The notes under the pieces are model-generated. The model was not told where the DNA came from, searched no databases, and worked only from the letters and a program-made list of their open reading frames with translations. From NCBI RefSeq assembly GCF_023217965.1, contig NZ_JALPSC010000002.1, positions 1,488,001-1,552,000 of the forward strand: a stretch of DNA of 64,000 nt, read 5' to 3'. Of this stretch, positions 26,532 through 34,661 are shown piece after piece. The translations under genes were made by a program, and so were the position numbers. Position 1 is the stretch's first letter; each line of letters opens with the position of its first letter. The DNA is from Prevotella sp. E13-27 (lineage in GTDB: Bacteria; Bacteroidota; Bacteroidia; Bacteroidales; Bacteroidaceae).

Positions 26532-27563
26532 CTAGTCTTTTTTTTCAAGCACCACCCACACACCATCATTGTCCTTGCCGTCACGCTTCAGAACACCATT
26601 TTTTTGTAACGCAGAGAGGTCGCGTTCGATGGTGCGTTGGCTCACCGACAAAGTCTCCGACATTTGTTTGCCAGTAATTGTCGGAGACTCTTTGATGAGA
26701 TTCAGGATTTTCTGCTGACGCTCAGTAAGTTTCGTCTCCGACACGTCTCCGTCATGGTCTCCGACATTCGGGGCGTCGGAAGAGGCAAAAATGATGGTTT
26801 GAAATTGAGTCGGAGTAGATTTGAACACAGGCTTCAGTTCATCCTTGTATCCATCTAATGCTTTGGTCTCATTACAGATGCGTGTGAGTCCGCTACCTCG
26901 TTTCTCCATATAGGCCCTTTTCCTTTCCATCCCATCGGGTACAATAAAGGCGAGACTGCCAGAGTGGGCAATCATCGGCAAACAGTGCGCCCGCATTCGT
27001 AAGGTTCCCTGTGCCAGTTACCAGCCCAAACGACAAGAGATATTTTTTGTCCCATTCTTGTTTAGTGCGGTCTTTGAAAGTATTCGCCAATATCGTGAAA
27101 GCATAGTCTTCCGCTTTATAATCTGTGTGAAGGGAATCGTAGGTTTTATTAGAACCTTTCAGTACTAAACGTACCATTTGCTCTGCCGTGGCAGGAAGAC
27201 TCTCATCACCAACTCGGACAAATGCAATACGCTGACCATCTCCAACGTAGTAATATGGGATATAATGCCCTGCGTTGACTTTGAGTTGCAAGATGTGCAG
27301 ACCATCTATATCATGGGGAATCATCTCCACCTCTGGCAGGGGATCCATATAGTCACGAATCCTGCTACTGATAGTCTCACATACATGCTGCACATCATCA
27401 AGTCCTTTAACAATTCCATCATTATCAATACCAAAGAAAATGGAACCACCCAAGCCATTGGAAAAGCGCTTATGCTCTTCAACCAGCTTTTAGGTTTCTT
27501 TTCTTCAAGCATCACCTTGAAGTCGTATACTGTACATTCAGCTATCAGAGTCTTTAATTCCAT
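26532..27563 (-). pseudogene. AlbA_2 (Schlafen-like) ATP-binding/HTH protein, broken
   Basis: Three frames make up one gene. 27563-27466 encodes the start (MELKTLIAECTVYDFK, EEKKPKSWLKSISAF). A one-base loss in an A-run (27462-27465; T-run in the gene) shifts the frame to GGSIFFGIDNDG through AGALFADDCPLWQSR. Near 26915 an internal deletion joins CTRWDGKEKG to YMEKRGSGLTRICNET in another frame, removing most of the C-terminal half. The tail is a winged-helix domain (RQQKILNLIKESPTITGKQM). These proteins are putative DNA-binding regulators common in Bacteroidota. Confidence 0.75.
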
Positions 27564-27713
27564 CCTATATAAATTCTCATTTTACCTTGCAAATGTACAC
27601 ATTTTTATTGAGAAGAAGGCATATATTTGACGTTTCGCGCGTAATTTAAGCAAATATTGTCTAAAACAAGACTGTGATATAACAAAGAGAAACGATTTGT
27701 GTTGAAAAATGAC

Positions 27714-27889
27714 TACCTTTGTACCCACGAATCAGATAGTTGACGAATATGACACCAAACAAGCAATTTAACACCTACAAGGAGGGGCTGGACCTGGAGT
27801 TTCTACGGGAGTACTGCATGGAGCACGGGGAGTGGCGCGTGATGGAGCGCGGCGAAATGCTGGGGAGACGGGCGAGTCGTCCAGAGTGA
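27714..27889 (+). pseudogene. Truncated Crp/Fnr-like regulator with intact -7 promoter element
   Basis: TACCTTTG (27714-27721) precedes an ATG at 27749. The 46 codons (NKQFNTYKEGLDLEFLREYC, EWRVMERGEMLGR) resemble the start of Bacteroidota cNMP-binding (Crp/Fnr-type) regulators and then stop at 27889, well before the cNMP pocket and HTH. Low confidence in family; good confidence that it is a fragment. Confidence 0.5.
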
Positions 27890-27894
27890 TTTAC

Positions 27895-28002
27895 TTACCC
27901 CATTCCCCCCAACTATTTGTTGCCCGATATGAGTTACAGTTGCCAAGCAAAGAAAAGATTCGGAAATTCTTGATGCAGGAGAACGGGAACACGAAGAGAT
28001 GA
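27895..28002 (+). pseudogene. C-terminal remnant of a YhcG/DUF1016-type nuclease
   Basis: An open stretch ending at 28002 reads PQLFVARYELQLPSKEKIRKF, shown here in full as its key part minus the tail; it matches the conserved end of DUF1016 (PDDEXK) proteins, where '(Q)-h-F-V/A-x-x-Y-x-L-x-LPSKEEL' closes the fold. No start or upstream domain remains. Confidence 0.45.
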
Positions 28003-28073
28003 GCGATATAACTGCTATTTGGTTGCTTAAAAGAAATAAAGTGACCCATGTTTGAAAAAAAGTTATAATTCCC

Positions 28074-28113
28074 GTGCAGCCTTTTTGGGAAAGTGGTATC
28101 TATGTCAATAGAG
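28074..28113 (+). promoter_or_regulatory. Candidate ECF-type promoter, copy 1 (sigma-barrel gene)
   Basis: GTGCAG-n-CTTTT (28074-28085), 7 nt, GTGGTATCTAT (28093-28103), 4 nt, ATAGAG (28108-28113). The same pieces in the same order occur at 29818-29858. The 17-nt gap from GTGCAG to TATCTAT and the CGTCTAT-like -10 fit an ECF promoter. It lacks the housekeeping TAnnTTTG pattern and lies 14 bp before the ATG at 28128. Confidence 0.55.
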
Positions 28114-28127
28114 GCAGAATGTTTCTT

Positions 28128-29801
28128 ATGGACATAGAAGAACTCATAGAAAGATGGCGACAAGGCGACGAGGATGCACTTGGAAGCCTGTATAAGGCAT
28201 ATCACCGGCAGATGACGGGGATATGCCAACGCATCGTAGGCAATCGACAAGTGGCAGAGGAATTGGCACATGATGCATTTTTGCTGGCCTTTGCCAAGAT
28301 GGACCAATTGCGCAATCCACAACGCTTCGAAGCATGGCTGACAAGCATCACAACTAATGTGGCCAGACGGTATATGCAGCGTCACCATGATCCAACTATG
28401 CTTCCTCTTTCGACGCTCACAGAAGAGGAGTTGGTCCAAGAGACAGCGCAGCCTAAAGAAAAGCCTTTGCCGACGATGGCCGAACTGATGGCCGCTGTCG
28501 ATGCACTGCCAAACGGCTATGGTCAGGTGTTCAAGTTGTCGGTCATTGAGGAAATGTCGCACAAGGAAATTGCAGAAATCATGGGCATTGCAGCCCATTC
28601 GTCTTCTTCTCAACTATCACGAGCCAAGAAGATGCTGCAAAAGACGCTCGCACACTACTGGTTGCTATGGCTTCTGCCGTTGCTGCTTCCTATCGCATAT
28701 TTCTTCTTTAAGATTGATAAGCAGTCAGACGATATTACGCCAATAGTAACGAGGCAAGATAATAACAAGAACAAATCGACCGAGCCGACGAGTCCGAATG
28801 TGACGCGCCCAGTGATTTCTATAGCGCTAAGAGACACGACTCGCAGAACGGCGGCGGTTCCCAACATTCAACAGCCAAGAGACAGCATCACCGCCACCGA
28901 TACGATTCCACACACTGTAGAACCTTCGGACACTATGATCATCAATAACGAGCCGTTGCCAGAAATGCGTCACAACAGCGATACGCATATTGCTGACTTA
29001 TCACCTGAGAATCGAAAGGTGGAAGAGAGCATACAGTCGAATTGGTCACTGGATATGTCATTTAGTGGAAGCATCTACGAGCAGAGCCAATATAGTCCAT
29101 TCGCTTTCAAGGGGATGGTTAAGAATGGATCTATCACCAGCGAGCGTATGGAAATGAAGCTCGTTGACTTCAAGAAATGGAGTGATTACGCCGATTATCT
29201 GTCAGAATATCCCGACGGAGGCGACAACCACGATGTCATCCTTAATATTGCGAAGAACAATGCCAGCCAACCTGGTACTGACGAAATAGTGCGCAAGAGC
29301 CATCACTATATGCCTATCACTTGGTCTTTGGCATTGAGATATAAGTTCAATAGCAACTTCGGACTGGAAACGGGAATAAACTATAGCCGTCTGAAATCTG
29401 AATTTGAGGTGGGCAGCGACGGAAACGCCATCGACGAGCAGCAGACCATCCACTACCTCGGCATACCGTTAAAGGGCTTGTATAATATATATAATCGTAG
29501 GCAATGGAGCATCTACGGAAGCATGGGTGTAAAGTTGGAAATACCTGTCTATACTCCGCTGAACACTAACTATTACTTGAATGGCAAAAAGGAGGCTACC
29601 GAAAAGAGCGCTCTGAACGCACCACAGCAGTGGTCTGTTGGAACAGGCCTCGGCCTGCAGTATAATCTCACGCCCAACCTCGGTTTCTTTGTCGAACCCA
29701 GCCTGCAATACTATATCCCGACGGGCGGAAGCATAGAGACCTACCGCACGGAGCATCCGTTCACGTTCTCCGTGCCGCTGGGCATTCGCGTCACTTGGTA
29801 A
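28128..29801 (+). CDS. ECF sigma factor fused to a membrane helix and outer-membrane beta-barrel
   Basis: 557 aa. Residues 1-75 are sigma region 2 (EDALGSLYKAYHRQMTG, AEELAHDAFLLAFAKMDQL, RFEAWLTSITTNVARRYMQ) and about 115-172 region 4 (ALPNGYGQVFKLSVIEEMSH, KEIAEIMGIA, SQLSRAKKMLQ). A membrane helix follows (177-195), then a Thr/Asn/Pro-rich periplasmic linker (about 197-300) and a C-terminal barrel-like domain (about 310-557) of alternating strands ending in a terminal Trp. One frame thus spans cytoplasm, inner membrane, periplasm and outer membrane. ATG 28128 chosen; 28119 is possible. Function inferred: transcription control tied to envelope state. Confidence 0.8.
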   Translation: MDIEELIERWRQGDEDALGSLYKAYHRQMTGICQRIVGNRQVAEELAHDAFLLAFAKMDQLRNPQRFEAWLTSITTNVARRYMQRHHDPTMLPLSTLTEEELVQETAQPKEKPLPTMAELMAAVDALPNGYGQVFKLSVIEEMSHKEIAEIMGIAAHSSSSQLSRAKKMLQKTLAHYWLLWLLPLLLPIAYFFFKIDKQSDDITPIVTRQDNNKNKSTEPTSPNVTRPVISIALRDTTRRTAAVPNIQQPRDSITATDTIPHTVEPSDTMIINNEPLPEMRHNSDTHIADLSPENRKVEESIQSNWSLDMSFSGSIYEQSQYSPFAFKGMVKNGSITSERMEMKLVDFKKWSDYADYLSEYPDGGDNHDVILNIAKNNASQPGTDEIVRKSHHYMPITWSLALRYKFNSNFGLETGINYSRLKSEFEVGSDGNAIDEQQTIHYLGIPLKGLYNIYNRRQWSIYGSMGVKLEIPVYTPLNTNYYLNGKKEATEKSALNAPQQWSVGTGLGLQYNLTPNLGFFVEPSLQYYIPTGGSIETYRTEHPFTFSVPLGIRVTW

Positions 29802-29817
29802 TTTCCCTCTAAAATCT

Positions 29818-29858
29818 GTGCAGTCTTTTCTTGCCTTGTGGTATCTATCCTTATAGAG
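29818..29858 (+). promoter_or_regulatory. Candidate ECF-type promoter, copy 2 (methyltransferase gene)
   Basis: GTGCAG-n-CTTTT (29818-29829), 8 nt, GTGGTATCTAT (29838-29848), 4 nt, ATAGAG (29853-29858); same order as 28074-28113 with one extra base in the spacer. The gene start (ATG 29879) is 21 bp downstream. Confidence 0.55.
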
Positions 29859-29878
29859 AAGCAAAACAAGAAAAGAAA

Positions 29879-30679
29879 ATGCAACAGAGACATCTTAACA
29901 GGAAACAATATTTCTGCGAGTTGGCAAGCACAGCCCGCGAGTTCTACCTTGACTACGTGAAAGCAGATATTACGCTTACACCTGCCACCCGTGTCCTGGA
30001 AATCGGATGTGGCGAGGGAGGCAACCTGCTTCCCTTCGCAGAAAAAGGCTGTAAGGTGACAGGAATAGACATCTGTCAGAAGCGCATTGAAGAGGCACAG
30101 GATTTCTTTACAGAGCGTCATCAGAAAGGCACATTTATCTGCCAAGATTTCCTCCTTACAGAAGTTCCCAAAACCGAAACAGACAAGTTCGACCTCATAC
30201 TCATTCATGATGTTATAGAACATATCGAGCCGTCTTACAAAAAGGATTTTATGCTTCATATCAAACACTTTCTCAAACAGAGTGGTATCGTGTTCTTCGG
30301 CTTCCCCACCTGGCACAACCCTTTCGGAGGACATCAGCAAATAGCTGTTGGCTTTGGCTCCAAACTGCCTTTCATCCACCTTTTGCCCAAACCTCTTTAC
30401 CAAGCATTGCTAAAGTTAAGTGGAGCCAGTTCCAATAACATCAATGAACTAATGAGCATTCGAGATTCACGTATGACCGTCGAGAAATTCGAGCGCTTGG
30501 TTTCTGAAACAAACTACGCCATCTGCCAACGCACCCTTTGGCTCATCAACCCACACTACAAGCAAAAGTTTCACATAAATCCCCGTTGCCAATGGACTTT
30601 CTTTGCCAATATCCCATATTTACGTAACTTCTATACTACATCTGCGTGGTATTTGCTACGTCAAGCCCTAAATCAATAA
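29879..30679 (+). CDS. Class I SAM-dependent methyltransferase
   Basis: 266 aa from ATG 29879. SAM-binding motif VLEIGCGEGGNLLPF near residue 40, GIDICQKRIEEA (acidic ribose ligand), FDLILIHDVIEHIE (motif IV) and a following GIVFFGFPTW strand. The C-terminal 100 residues (LPKPLYQALLKLSGAS, then a Phe/Tyr-rich end) have no clear family but resemble methyltransferases linked to cell-surface glycan loci. An earlier frame start at 29831 would include the promoter-like element and was rejected. It may belong to the regulon of the upstream sigma fusion. Confidence 0.85.
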   Translation: MQQRHLNRKQYFCELASTAREFYLDYVKADITLTPATRVLEIGCGEGGNLLPFAEKGCKVTGIDICQKRIEEAQDFFTERHQKGTFICQDFLLTEVPKTETDKFDLILIHDVIEHIEPSYKKDFMLHIKHFLKQSGIVFFGFPTWHNPFGGHQQIAVGFGSKLPFIHLLPKPLYQALLKLSGASSNNINELMSIRDSRMTVEKFERLVSETNYAICQRTLWLINPHYKQKFHINPRCQWTFFANIPYLRNFYTTSAWYLLRQALNQ

Positions 30680-30768
30680 CATTCCCTGTTTCTATTCACA
30701 CCATTATATCCTGTCGAGATGCAATTTTCTCATTTAAACAGCGTTTACTATATTAGACAAATATCAAG

Positions 30769-31980
30769 ATGAAAATGAAACTGATGAAATTCAGGAGCTA
30801 CATCTTAATTGTTCTCCTCATTCTTCCCTTTGACGCCTCGGCCCAGCTTTTCCATCCCCTCGACCTCGGCTTCAACGGAGGTGAGCGGCAAGGCAATTTC
30901 TCCCAGCCCAGAATGCACGTCGAGAGTGATAGGCTATTCGTCTGCACCAATCAGGGCCTCTATGCCAAAGACCTTTCGGCAGACAACAGCGCGTGGCAAC
31001 TTGTAGGCTTCGAGGGCGTGCCGCTACAGGACTATGCCCGACGTGGCAGCGACATTCTGGCCTTGCGCAGTAATGAGGGCGGCAGTTTCCTGCTCCTGTC
31101 GCACGACGGCGGGCAGACTTACGAGGACGTAACACCTGGAATCCCCAGCAAGAAGGAATACGAGCGTTTTTTTAGTCTGGCAAGCCATCCTACAGACCAG
31201 AACACACTGATGGTCTCGTCAAACGGTCAAGGCATATTACTCTCTACAGACTTTGGTCAGACTTGGGAGTGCCTGACGGAATTCGTTTATGGGAACCCTG
31301 CGGCAACTTTCATCGGCTTTCACCCTGCACGTCCGAACATCATCTACAATAGTGGAGAAGGAATTATTTTTGAAGGCCATATCAAAATCAGTTACGACGG
31401 TGGCCAGACATGGAACGACCACGGCAATTCACTCGGCTTCCCCGGTGACAACTGCGTTCACCAGCCGACATTCCATCCCACCAACCCCGACCGTTGGCTG
31501 GCAGGCGGCGAAGGATGCGTATTCCTCTCCGACGACAACGGCCAGACGTGGAGCTGTCAGAACTATTGGGGCGATGAAACACGCATGGCCTACTGGATCT
31601 TCTCAGCATTCGACAACGAGCATCCCGACACGGTATATATGGCGGGATGTCTGGGGCGAAATGGCCAGAAGGATGCTTGCATAAAACTGATGTGTTCCAC
31701 CGATGGCGGACATTCATGGCATCCGTCACAGGTAATGACATCCAAAAGGGAGCATGATAGGATAAACGACCTGCAGCAATATGGTAATCGCCTTGTCATT
31801 TATTCCGAGTCAGGTGTCTATGAGGTTTCCAAGGCAGAACTTGTTGCCAAGAGCACCACAGACATTCGTAGCGTCGCATCTGACCAGAAAGAATCCCCGA
31901 TCTATGACCTCCAGGGCCGAAAGGTTGTTGAACCACATCATGGAATCTACATCAAAAATGGACGGATAATCTTGAAATAA
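30769..31980 (+). CDS. Secreted Asp-box (BNR/sialidase-like propeller) protein with sorting-type tail
   Basis: 403 aa with a signal peptide (cut after DASAQ, about 26). Repeated Asp-box motifs mark a beta-propeller: SHDGGQTYEDV, STDFGQTWECL, SYDGGQTWNDH, SDDNGQTWSCQ and STDGGHSWHPS. The last 30 residues (IYDLQGRKVVEPHHGIYI, IILK) are the tail common on exported Prevotella proteins and related to type IX sorting domains. Catalytic sialidase residues were not identified, so the propeller may bind rather than cleave. The lipoprotein gene follows 8 bp later. Confidence 0.8.
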   Translation: MKMKLMKFRSYILIVLLILPFDASAQLFHPLDLGFNGGERQGNFSQPRMHVESDRLFVCTNQGLYAKDLSADNSAWQLVGFEGVPLQDYARRGSDILALRSNEGGSFLLLSHDGGQTYEDVTPGIPSKKEYERFFSLASHPTDQNTLMVSSNGQGILLSTDFGQTWECLTEFVYGNPAATFIGFHPARPNIIYNSGEGIIFEGHIKISYDGGQTWNDHGNSLGFPGDNCVHQPTFHPTNPDRWLAGGEGCVFLSDDNGQTWSCQNYWGDETRMAYWIFSAFDNEHPDTVYMAGCLGRNGQKDACIKLMCSTDGGHSWHPSQVMTSKREHDRINDLQQYGNRLVIYSESGVYEVSKAELVAKSTTDIRSVASDQKESPIYDLQGRKVVEPHHGIYIKNGRIILK

Positions 31981-31988
31981 AATTTGAT

Positions 31989-32537
31989 ATGAACAAGATA
32001 GTAATTATCTTCGGACTGTTCACCATCATCTCTCTCGCCTCATGCAGCAGCGCCCCACAATGGACAAACCCAGAGGCACACGAAAAGACAGAGCAACTGC
32101 GGGAGCAATATGGACCGCTACTTGTCGGTACATGGTACCTTGAACGCATCGGCGAGCGGCAACGATTCTTCGAGCGGCTGACGTTTGAATCTGATGGAAC
32201 GCTGACAGGTCTGCGCAAATGGCAAACCCGCAAGCTCGTCACTATCGACGGCGAGCAACTCTATACCGATTGGGAGAATGTGGAGCCTTTGGAAGGAACT
32301 TTCTCAGGTACATGGAAACTGAGTTACTACAGCCCGGAAGGGGAAAATGGCGAGAAGCACAACTGCCTGTTTTTGAATGCTCAATATGAAGGTGCTAATA
32401 GTGGACATATGGCCTATTCCAATATCGCTACCTTCGACTACGCCGACGAAACGACGTTTCGATTCGAAGGATTTTACTTCAAAGACAAGGATGGATGGAT
32501 TACCTTCCTGCGTGGCGATGCAGAACCGAATTTTTAA
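31989..32537 (+). CDS. Small lipoprotein, lipocalin-like
   Basis: 182 aa. Lipobox ISLASCSS with lipid Cys at residue 19. The mature part (LLVGTWYLERIGERQRFFE, LTFESDGTLTG, GTFSGTWKLSYYS, FRFEGFYF) has the GTW-plus-strand rhythm of lipocalin-like domains in Bacteroidota. Probably outer-membrane anchored. It is in one transcription direction and nearly touching the Asp-box gene, suggesting a shared transcript. Ligand unknown. Confidence 0.65.
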   Translation: MNKIVIIFGLFTIISLASCSSAPQWTNPEAHEKTEQLREQYGPLLVGTWYLERIGERQRFFERLTFESDGTLTGLRKWQTRKLVTIDGEQLYTDWENVEPLEGTFSGTWKLSYYSPEGENGEKHNCLFLNAQYEGANSGHMAYSNIATFDYADETTFRFEGFYFKDKDGWITFLRGDAEPNF

Positions 32538-32571
32538 TAAAATTCGCAAGAAATCTTAAAAAATTCGCAAA

Positions 32572-32605
32572 TTTGATAATCTTTTGAAAATTCTCATTAT
32601 CTTTG
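32572..32605 (+). promoter_or_regulatory. Promoter of the higBA-like pair
   Basis: TTTG (32572-32575), 22 bp, TATCTTTG (32598-32605), 23 bp before the ATG at 32629. AAATTCGCAA and AATTCGCAAG sit nearby as a direct repeat (32540-32571) that could hold an antitoxin operator. Confidence 0.6.
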
Positions 32606-32628
32606 CACCGTCTTAATCATTTTAGACA

Positions 32629-32946
32629 ATGAACATTGAATTCGATAATGCGGCATTAGAGGAGTTGTACACCACAGGAACAACCAAGGACAGCCAGTAT
32701 AAGAAGCTGTCCAAGGACATTGTGAAACGATTCATCAAGGTGGTTAACTATCTTAAAGCTGCTCGGCGACTGGAAGATCTATTCCTTATTAAGTCGCTCC
32801 ACTATGAGAAGAAGAAAGGTGATCTGAATGGTGTAGATGCTGTATGGATTAACGATCAGTACCGCCTGTTCTTCTATAGTTCTCCCGATGAAAGCGGAAT
32901 AATTGTAAACGCATTGATATTTGAAATTTCCAAGCATTATGAGTAA
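32629..32946 (+). CDS. higB: HigB/RelE-like toxin
   Basis: 105 aa. ParE/RelE-fold toxin of the HigB branch: IEFDNAALEELYTTG at the start, KRFIKVVNYLKAARRLEDL, and the late core DAVWINDQYRLFFYSS, with the arginine of the active-site loop. Such toxins cleave mRNA on the ribosome. The toxin gene comes first and its end overlaps the antitoxin start by 8 bp, the order typical of higBA. Activity has not been tested; the assignment rests on fold pattern and gene order. Confidence 0.82.
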   Translation: MNIEFDNAALEELYTTGTTKDSQYKKLSKDIVKRFIKVVNYLKAARRLEDLFLIKSLHYEKKKGDLNGVDAVWINDQYRLFFYSSPDESGIIVNALIFEISKHYE

Positions 32947-33304
32947 GAAAGTTCTAACCCCATTTATTGCTACACATCCTGGTGAAATGATTAAGGATGA
33001 ACTTAAAGAACGTGGTATGACACAGAAGCAACTCGCTGACGAGACTGGCATCAAGGCATCCGTACTCAGCGAGACCATCAACGGTAAACGTTCGGTATCG
33101 CTCAACGTGGCTGTAGCCTTGGAGAAAGCACTTGGCATCCCTGCTGACATTTGGATGAACATGCAGACACAGCATGACCTCGATACAGCCAATATCGCTG
33201 AACGTGATAACCAGCGAGAGACTGTCTCGGTTACAATCCCTATTCGTGACAGGAATCTGTTACAAGAACTCGTCCGTAAATTCGGATGGGCGTGTGTATT
33301 CTGA
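32939..33304 (+). CDS. higA: HigA-like antitoxin (XRE family)
   Basis: 121 aa from the ATG at 32939, which overlaps the toxin stop; a start further upstream is not needed. XRE helix-turn-helix: HPGEMIKDELKERGMTQKQLA then GIKASVLSETINGKR, and VAVALEKALGIPADIWMNMQ, the signature of HigA/VapI-type antitoxins. It would neutralise HigB and repress the shared promoter. The C-terminal 35 residues are an extra tail without known motif. Confidence 0.85.
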   Translation: MSKKVLTPFIATHPGEMIKDELKERGMTQKQLADETGIKASVLSETINGKRSVSLNVAVALEKALGIPADIWMNMQTQHDLDTANIAERDNQRETVSVTIPIRDRNLLQELVRKFGWACVF

Positions 33305-33322
33305 TACTAATAATGTGATTTT

Positions 33323-33988
33323 ATGAAACAGAAATACGCAGTAGTGGTGCTCTTTGCACTGATAATCGCTTCGAGTATGGTGAGCCTGACGAGTTATAAG
33401 ACAACGGAGAAGCTGGTGACCGAGGATGTGAATCAGGCATTGGCCAAGGCTCTGGATGAACAGCAGTCGGACGTGATCAGTGCTGACACTATTCAGGTGT
33501 TCAACAGTCATCTGCAAATAGAGGGGTTGAGAGGAAATGCAGTTTTGGCGGTGGACACCAAGAAAGGATTCCGTCCTCGTCCGCAAGTGTCGACAGCCAC
33601 GATTCTCTCACTCTCTGACCAGCGTCCTTCGATGATTCTATGGTCGATGGTGCTTTTGTGGAGCCTGTTCTGCCTGTATCAGCATAGGCGGCTGTCAGCA
33701 TTAGGACTTTATGGCGGCTTGGCTCTGCAAGATGGGCGGTTCGTCAATGCCAAAGGCTGCGAAGTAAAGCTAACCCCGATGCAGCAGCAGCTGATGGAGA
33801 TGCTGTGGCAGTCGCCCTCGCATCAGTTGTCGAAAGCAGAGATTTGCGATGCGCTTTGGCCCAAGAAACCCGATACAAGCGAGACACTTTACACCCTTAT
33901 CCGACGCCTGAAGCCTATCATAGAAGAACATTCCAACCTCAAAATCGAGTCAGACAGGGGAAAGTCATACGGTCTGAAAGTCAGGTAG
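33323..33988 (+). CDS. Membrane-anchored winged-helix (OmpR-type) regulator
   Basis: 221 aa. A signal-anchor helix (about 5-25), a periplasmic segment of about 75 residues, a second helix (about 105-120), then a cytoplasmic Trans_reg_C winged helix (about 140-221: LTPMQQQLMEMLWQSPSHQL, SKAEICDALWPKKPDTSET, LYTLIRRLKPIIEE, SDRGKSYGLKV). The DNA-binding domain is C-terminal, the reverse of ToxR. Three 11-bp-phased direct repeats lie 9 bp after its stop, in front of the DUF2723 promoter, and are the natural candidate target. Confidence 0.78.
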   Translation: MKQKYAVVVLFALIIASSMVSLTSYKTTEKLVTEDVNQALAKALDEQQSDVISADTIQVFNSHLQIEGLRGNAVLAVDTKKGFRPRPQVSTATILSLSDQRPSMILWSMVLLWSLFCLYQHRRLSALGLYGGLALQDGRFVNAKGCEVKLTPMQQQLMEMLWQSPSHQLSKAEICDALWPKKPDTSETLYTLIRRLKPIIEEHSNLKIESDRGKSYGLKVR

Positions 33989-33996
33989 ATAGGCGC

Positions 33997-34026
33997 TTGT
34001 CAGATTAATGTCAGACAAATGTCAGA
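33997..34026 (+). promoter_or_regulatory. Three phased TGTCAGA direct repeats
   Basis: TTGTCAGA (33997), ATGTCAGA (34008) and ATGTCAGA (34019) have an exact 11-bp period, one helical turn, and end 7 bp before the -33 element at 34034. OmpR-type winged helices bind direct repeats of this spacing. Confidence 0.6.
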
Positions 34027-34033
34027 AAGTATT

Positions 34034-34065
34034 TTTGGTGACAATTGATAGTCTTCATACCTTTG
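34034..34065 (+). promoter_or_regulatory. Promoter of the decayed DUF2723 gene
   Basis: TTTG (34034-34037), 20 bp, TACCTTTG (34058-34065), 19 bp before ATG 34085. It appears intact although the gene is not. Confidence 0.75.
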
Positions 34066-34084
34066 CCGGAAAAAAGGCAAACGT

Positions 34085-34590
34085 ATGATGAATCAAACAT
34101 CTTTTTCGAGAATTAACACTTGCATGGCGTGGCTTGTCTTTGCCATTACCGCTATTGTCTATGGACTGACTGTAGAGCCAACGGCCAGTCTGTGGGATTG
34201 TCCTGAATTCATTGCGTGTGGCTATAAGTTGGAGATTGGACACCCGCCTGGCGCACCAGTCTTTATGTTAGCCGCCAACCTGTTCTCACAACTGGCCAGT
34301 GATCCGTCGCAAGTGGCGCTGATGGTTAATCTCCTGTCGGCACTGCTGATGATGCTCATCGGCTACAGTAGCTATGGTGTTATCTTCATTAGAGCCAATG
34401 CCCAGACACCGATGTGTGAGAATGCGCCTGATAACATCTTCTCTTTGGGCAGCTATCTGAACCGCGAGCAATATGGCAAAACACCGCTGTTAACCCTGCC
34501 ATCTTCTCAACCCGCAGAATTGTCATCGCCCCGATGTTTTGTCTCGCAGGCTATCTGCTGATTATACTTGGGATTCTTAGAAAAGGTTAA
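34085..34590 (+). pseudogene. DUF2723 membrane protein, internally deleted
   Basis: Three pieces of a DUF2723 protein (large membrane protein related to protein O-mannosyltransferases/TMEM260, normally over 1000 aa) survive. They are the N-terminus (CMAWLVFAITAIVYGLTVEP, SLWDCPEFIACGYKLEIGHP), a middle piece (IFIRANAQTPMCENAPDN, SLGSYLNREQYGKTPLL), and, in a shifted frame after about 34490, a terminal membrane helix (VIAPMFCLAGYLLIILGIL) ending at TAA 34590. Two large internal deletions explain this. The open frame stops at 34561. Confidence 0.75.
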
Positions 34591-34635
34591 TCTGTTAAAC
34601 TCTGCTAAAGTCTGTTTGGTTTTGAGCGATATATG

Positions 34636-34643
34636 CGTCTAAT
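34636..34643 (+). promoter_or_regulatory. ECF-like -10 element before the sigma gene
   Basis: CGTCTAAT lies 18 bp before the ATG at 34662 and matches the CGTCTA core of many ECF -10 elements, suggesting autoregulation. No TAnnTTTG promoter is present. A -35 partner could not be fixed. Confidence 0.35.
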
Positions 34644-34661
34644 AGGTGTAGCAAAGAATAA

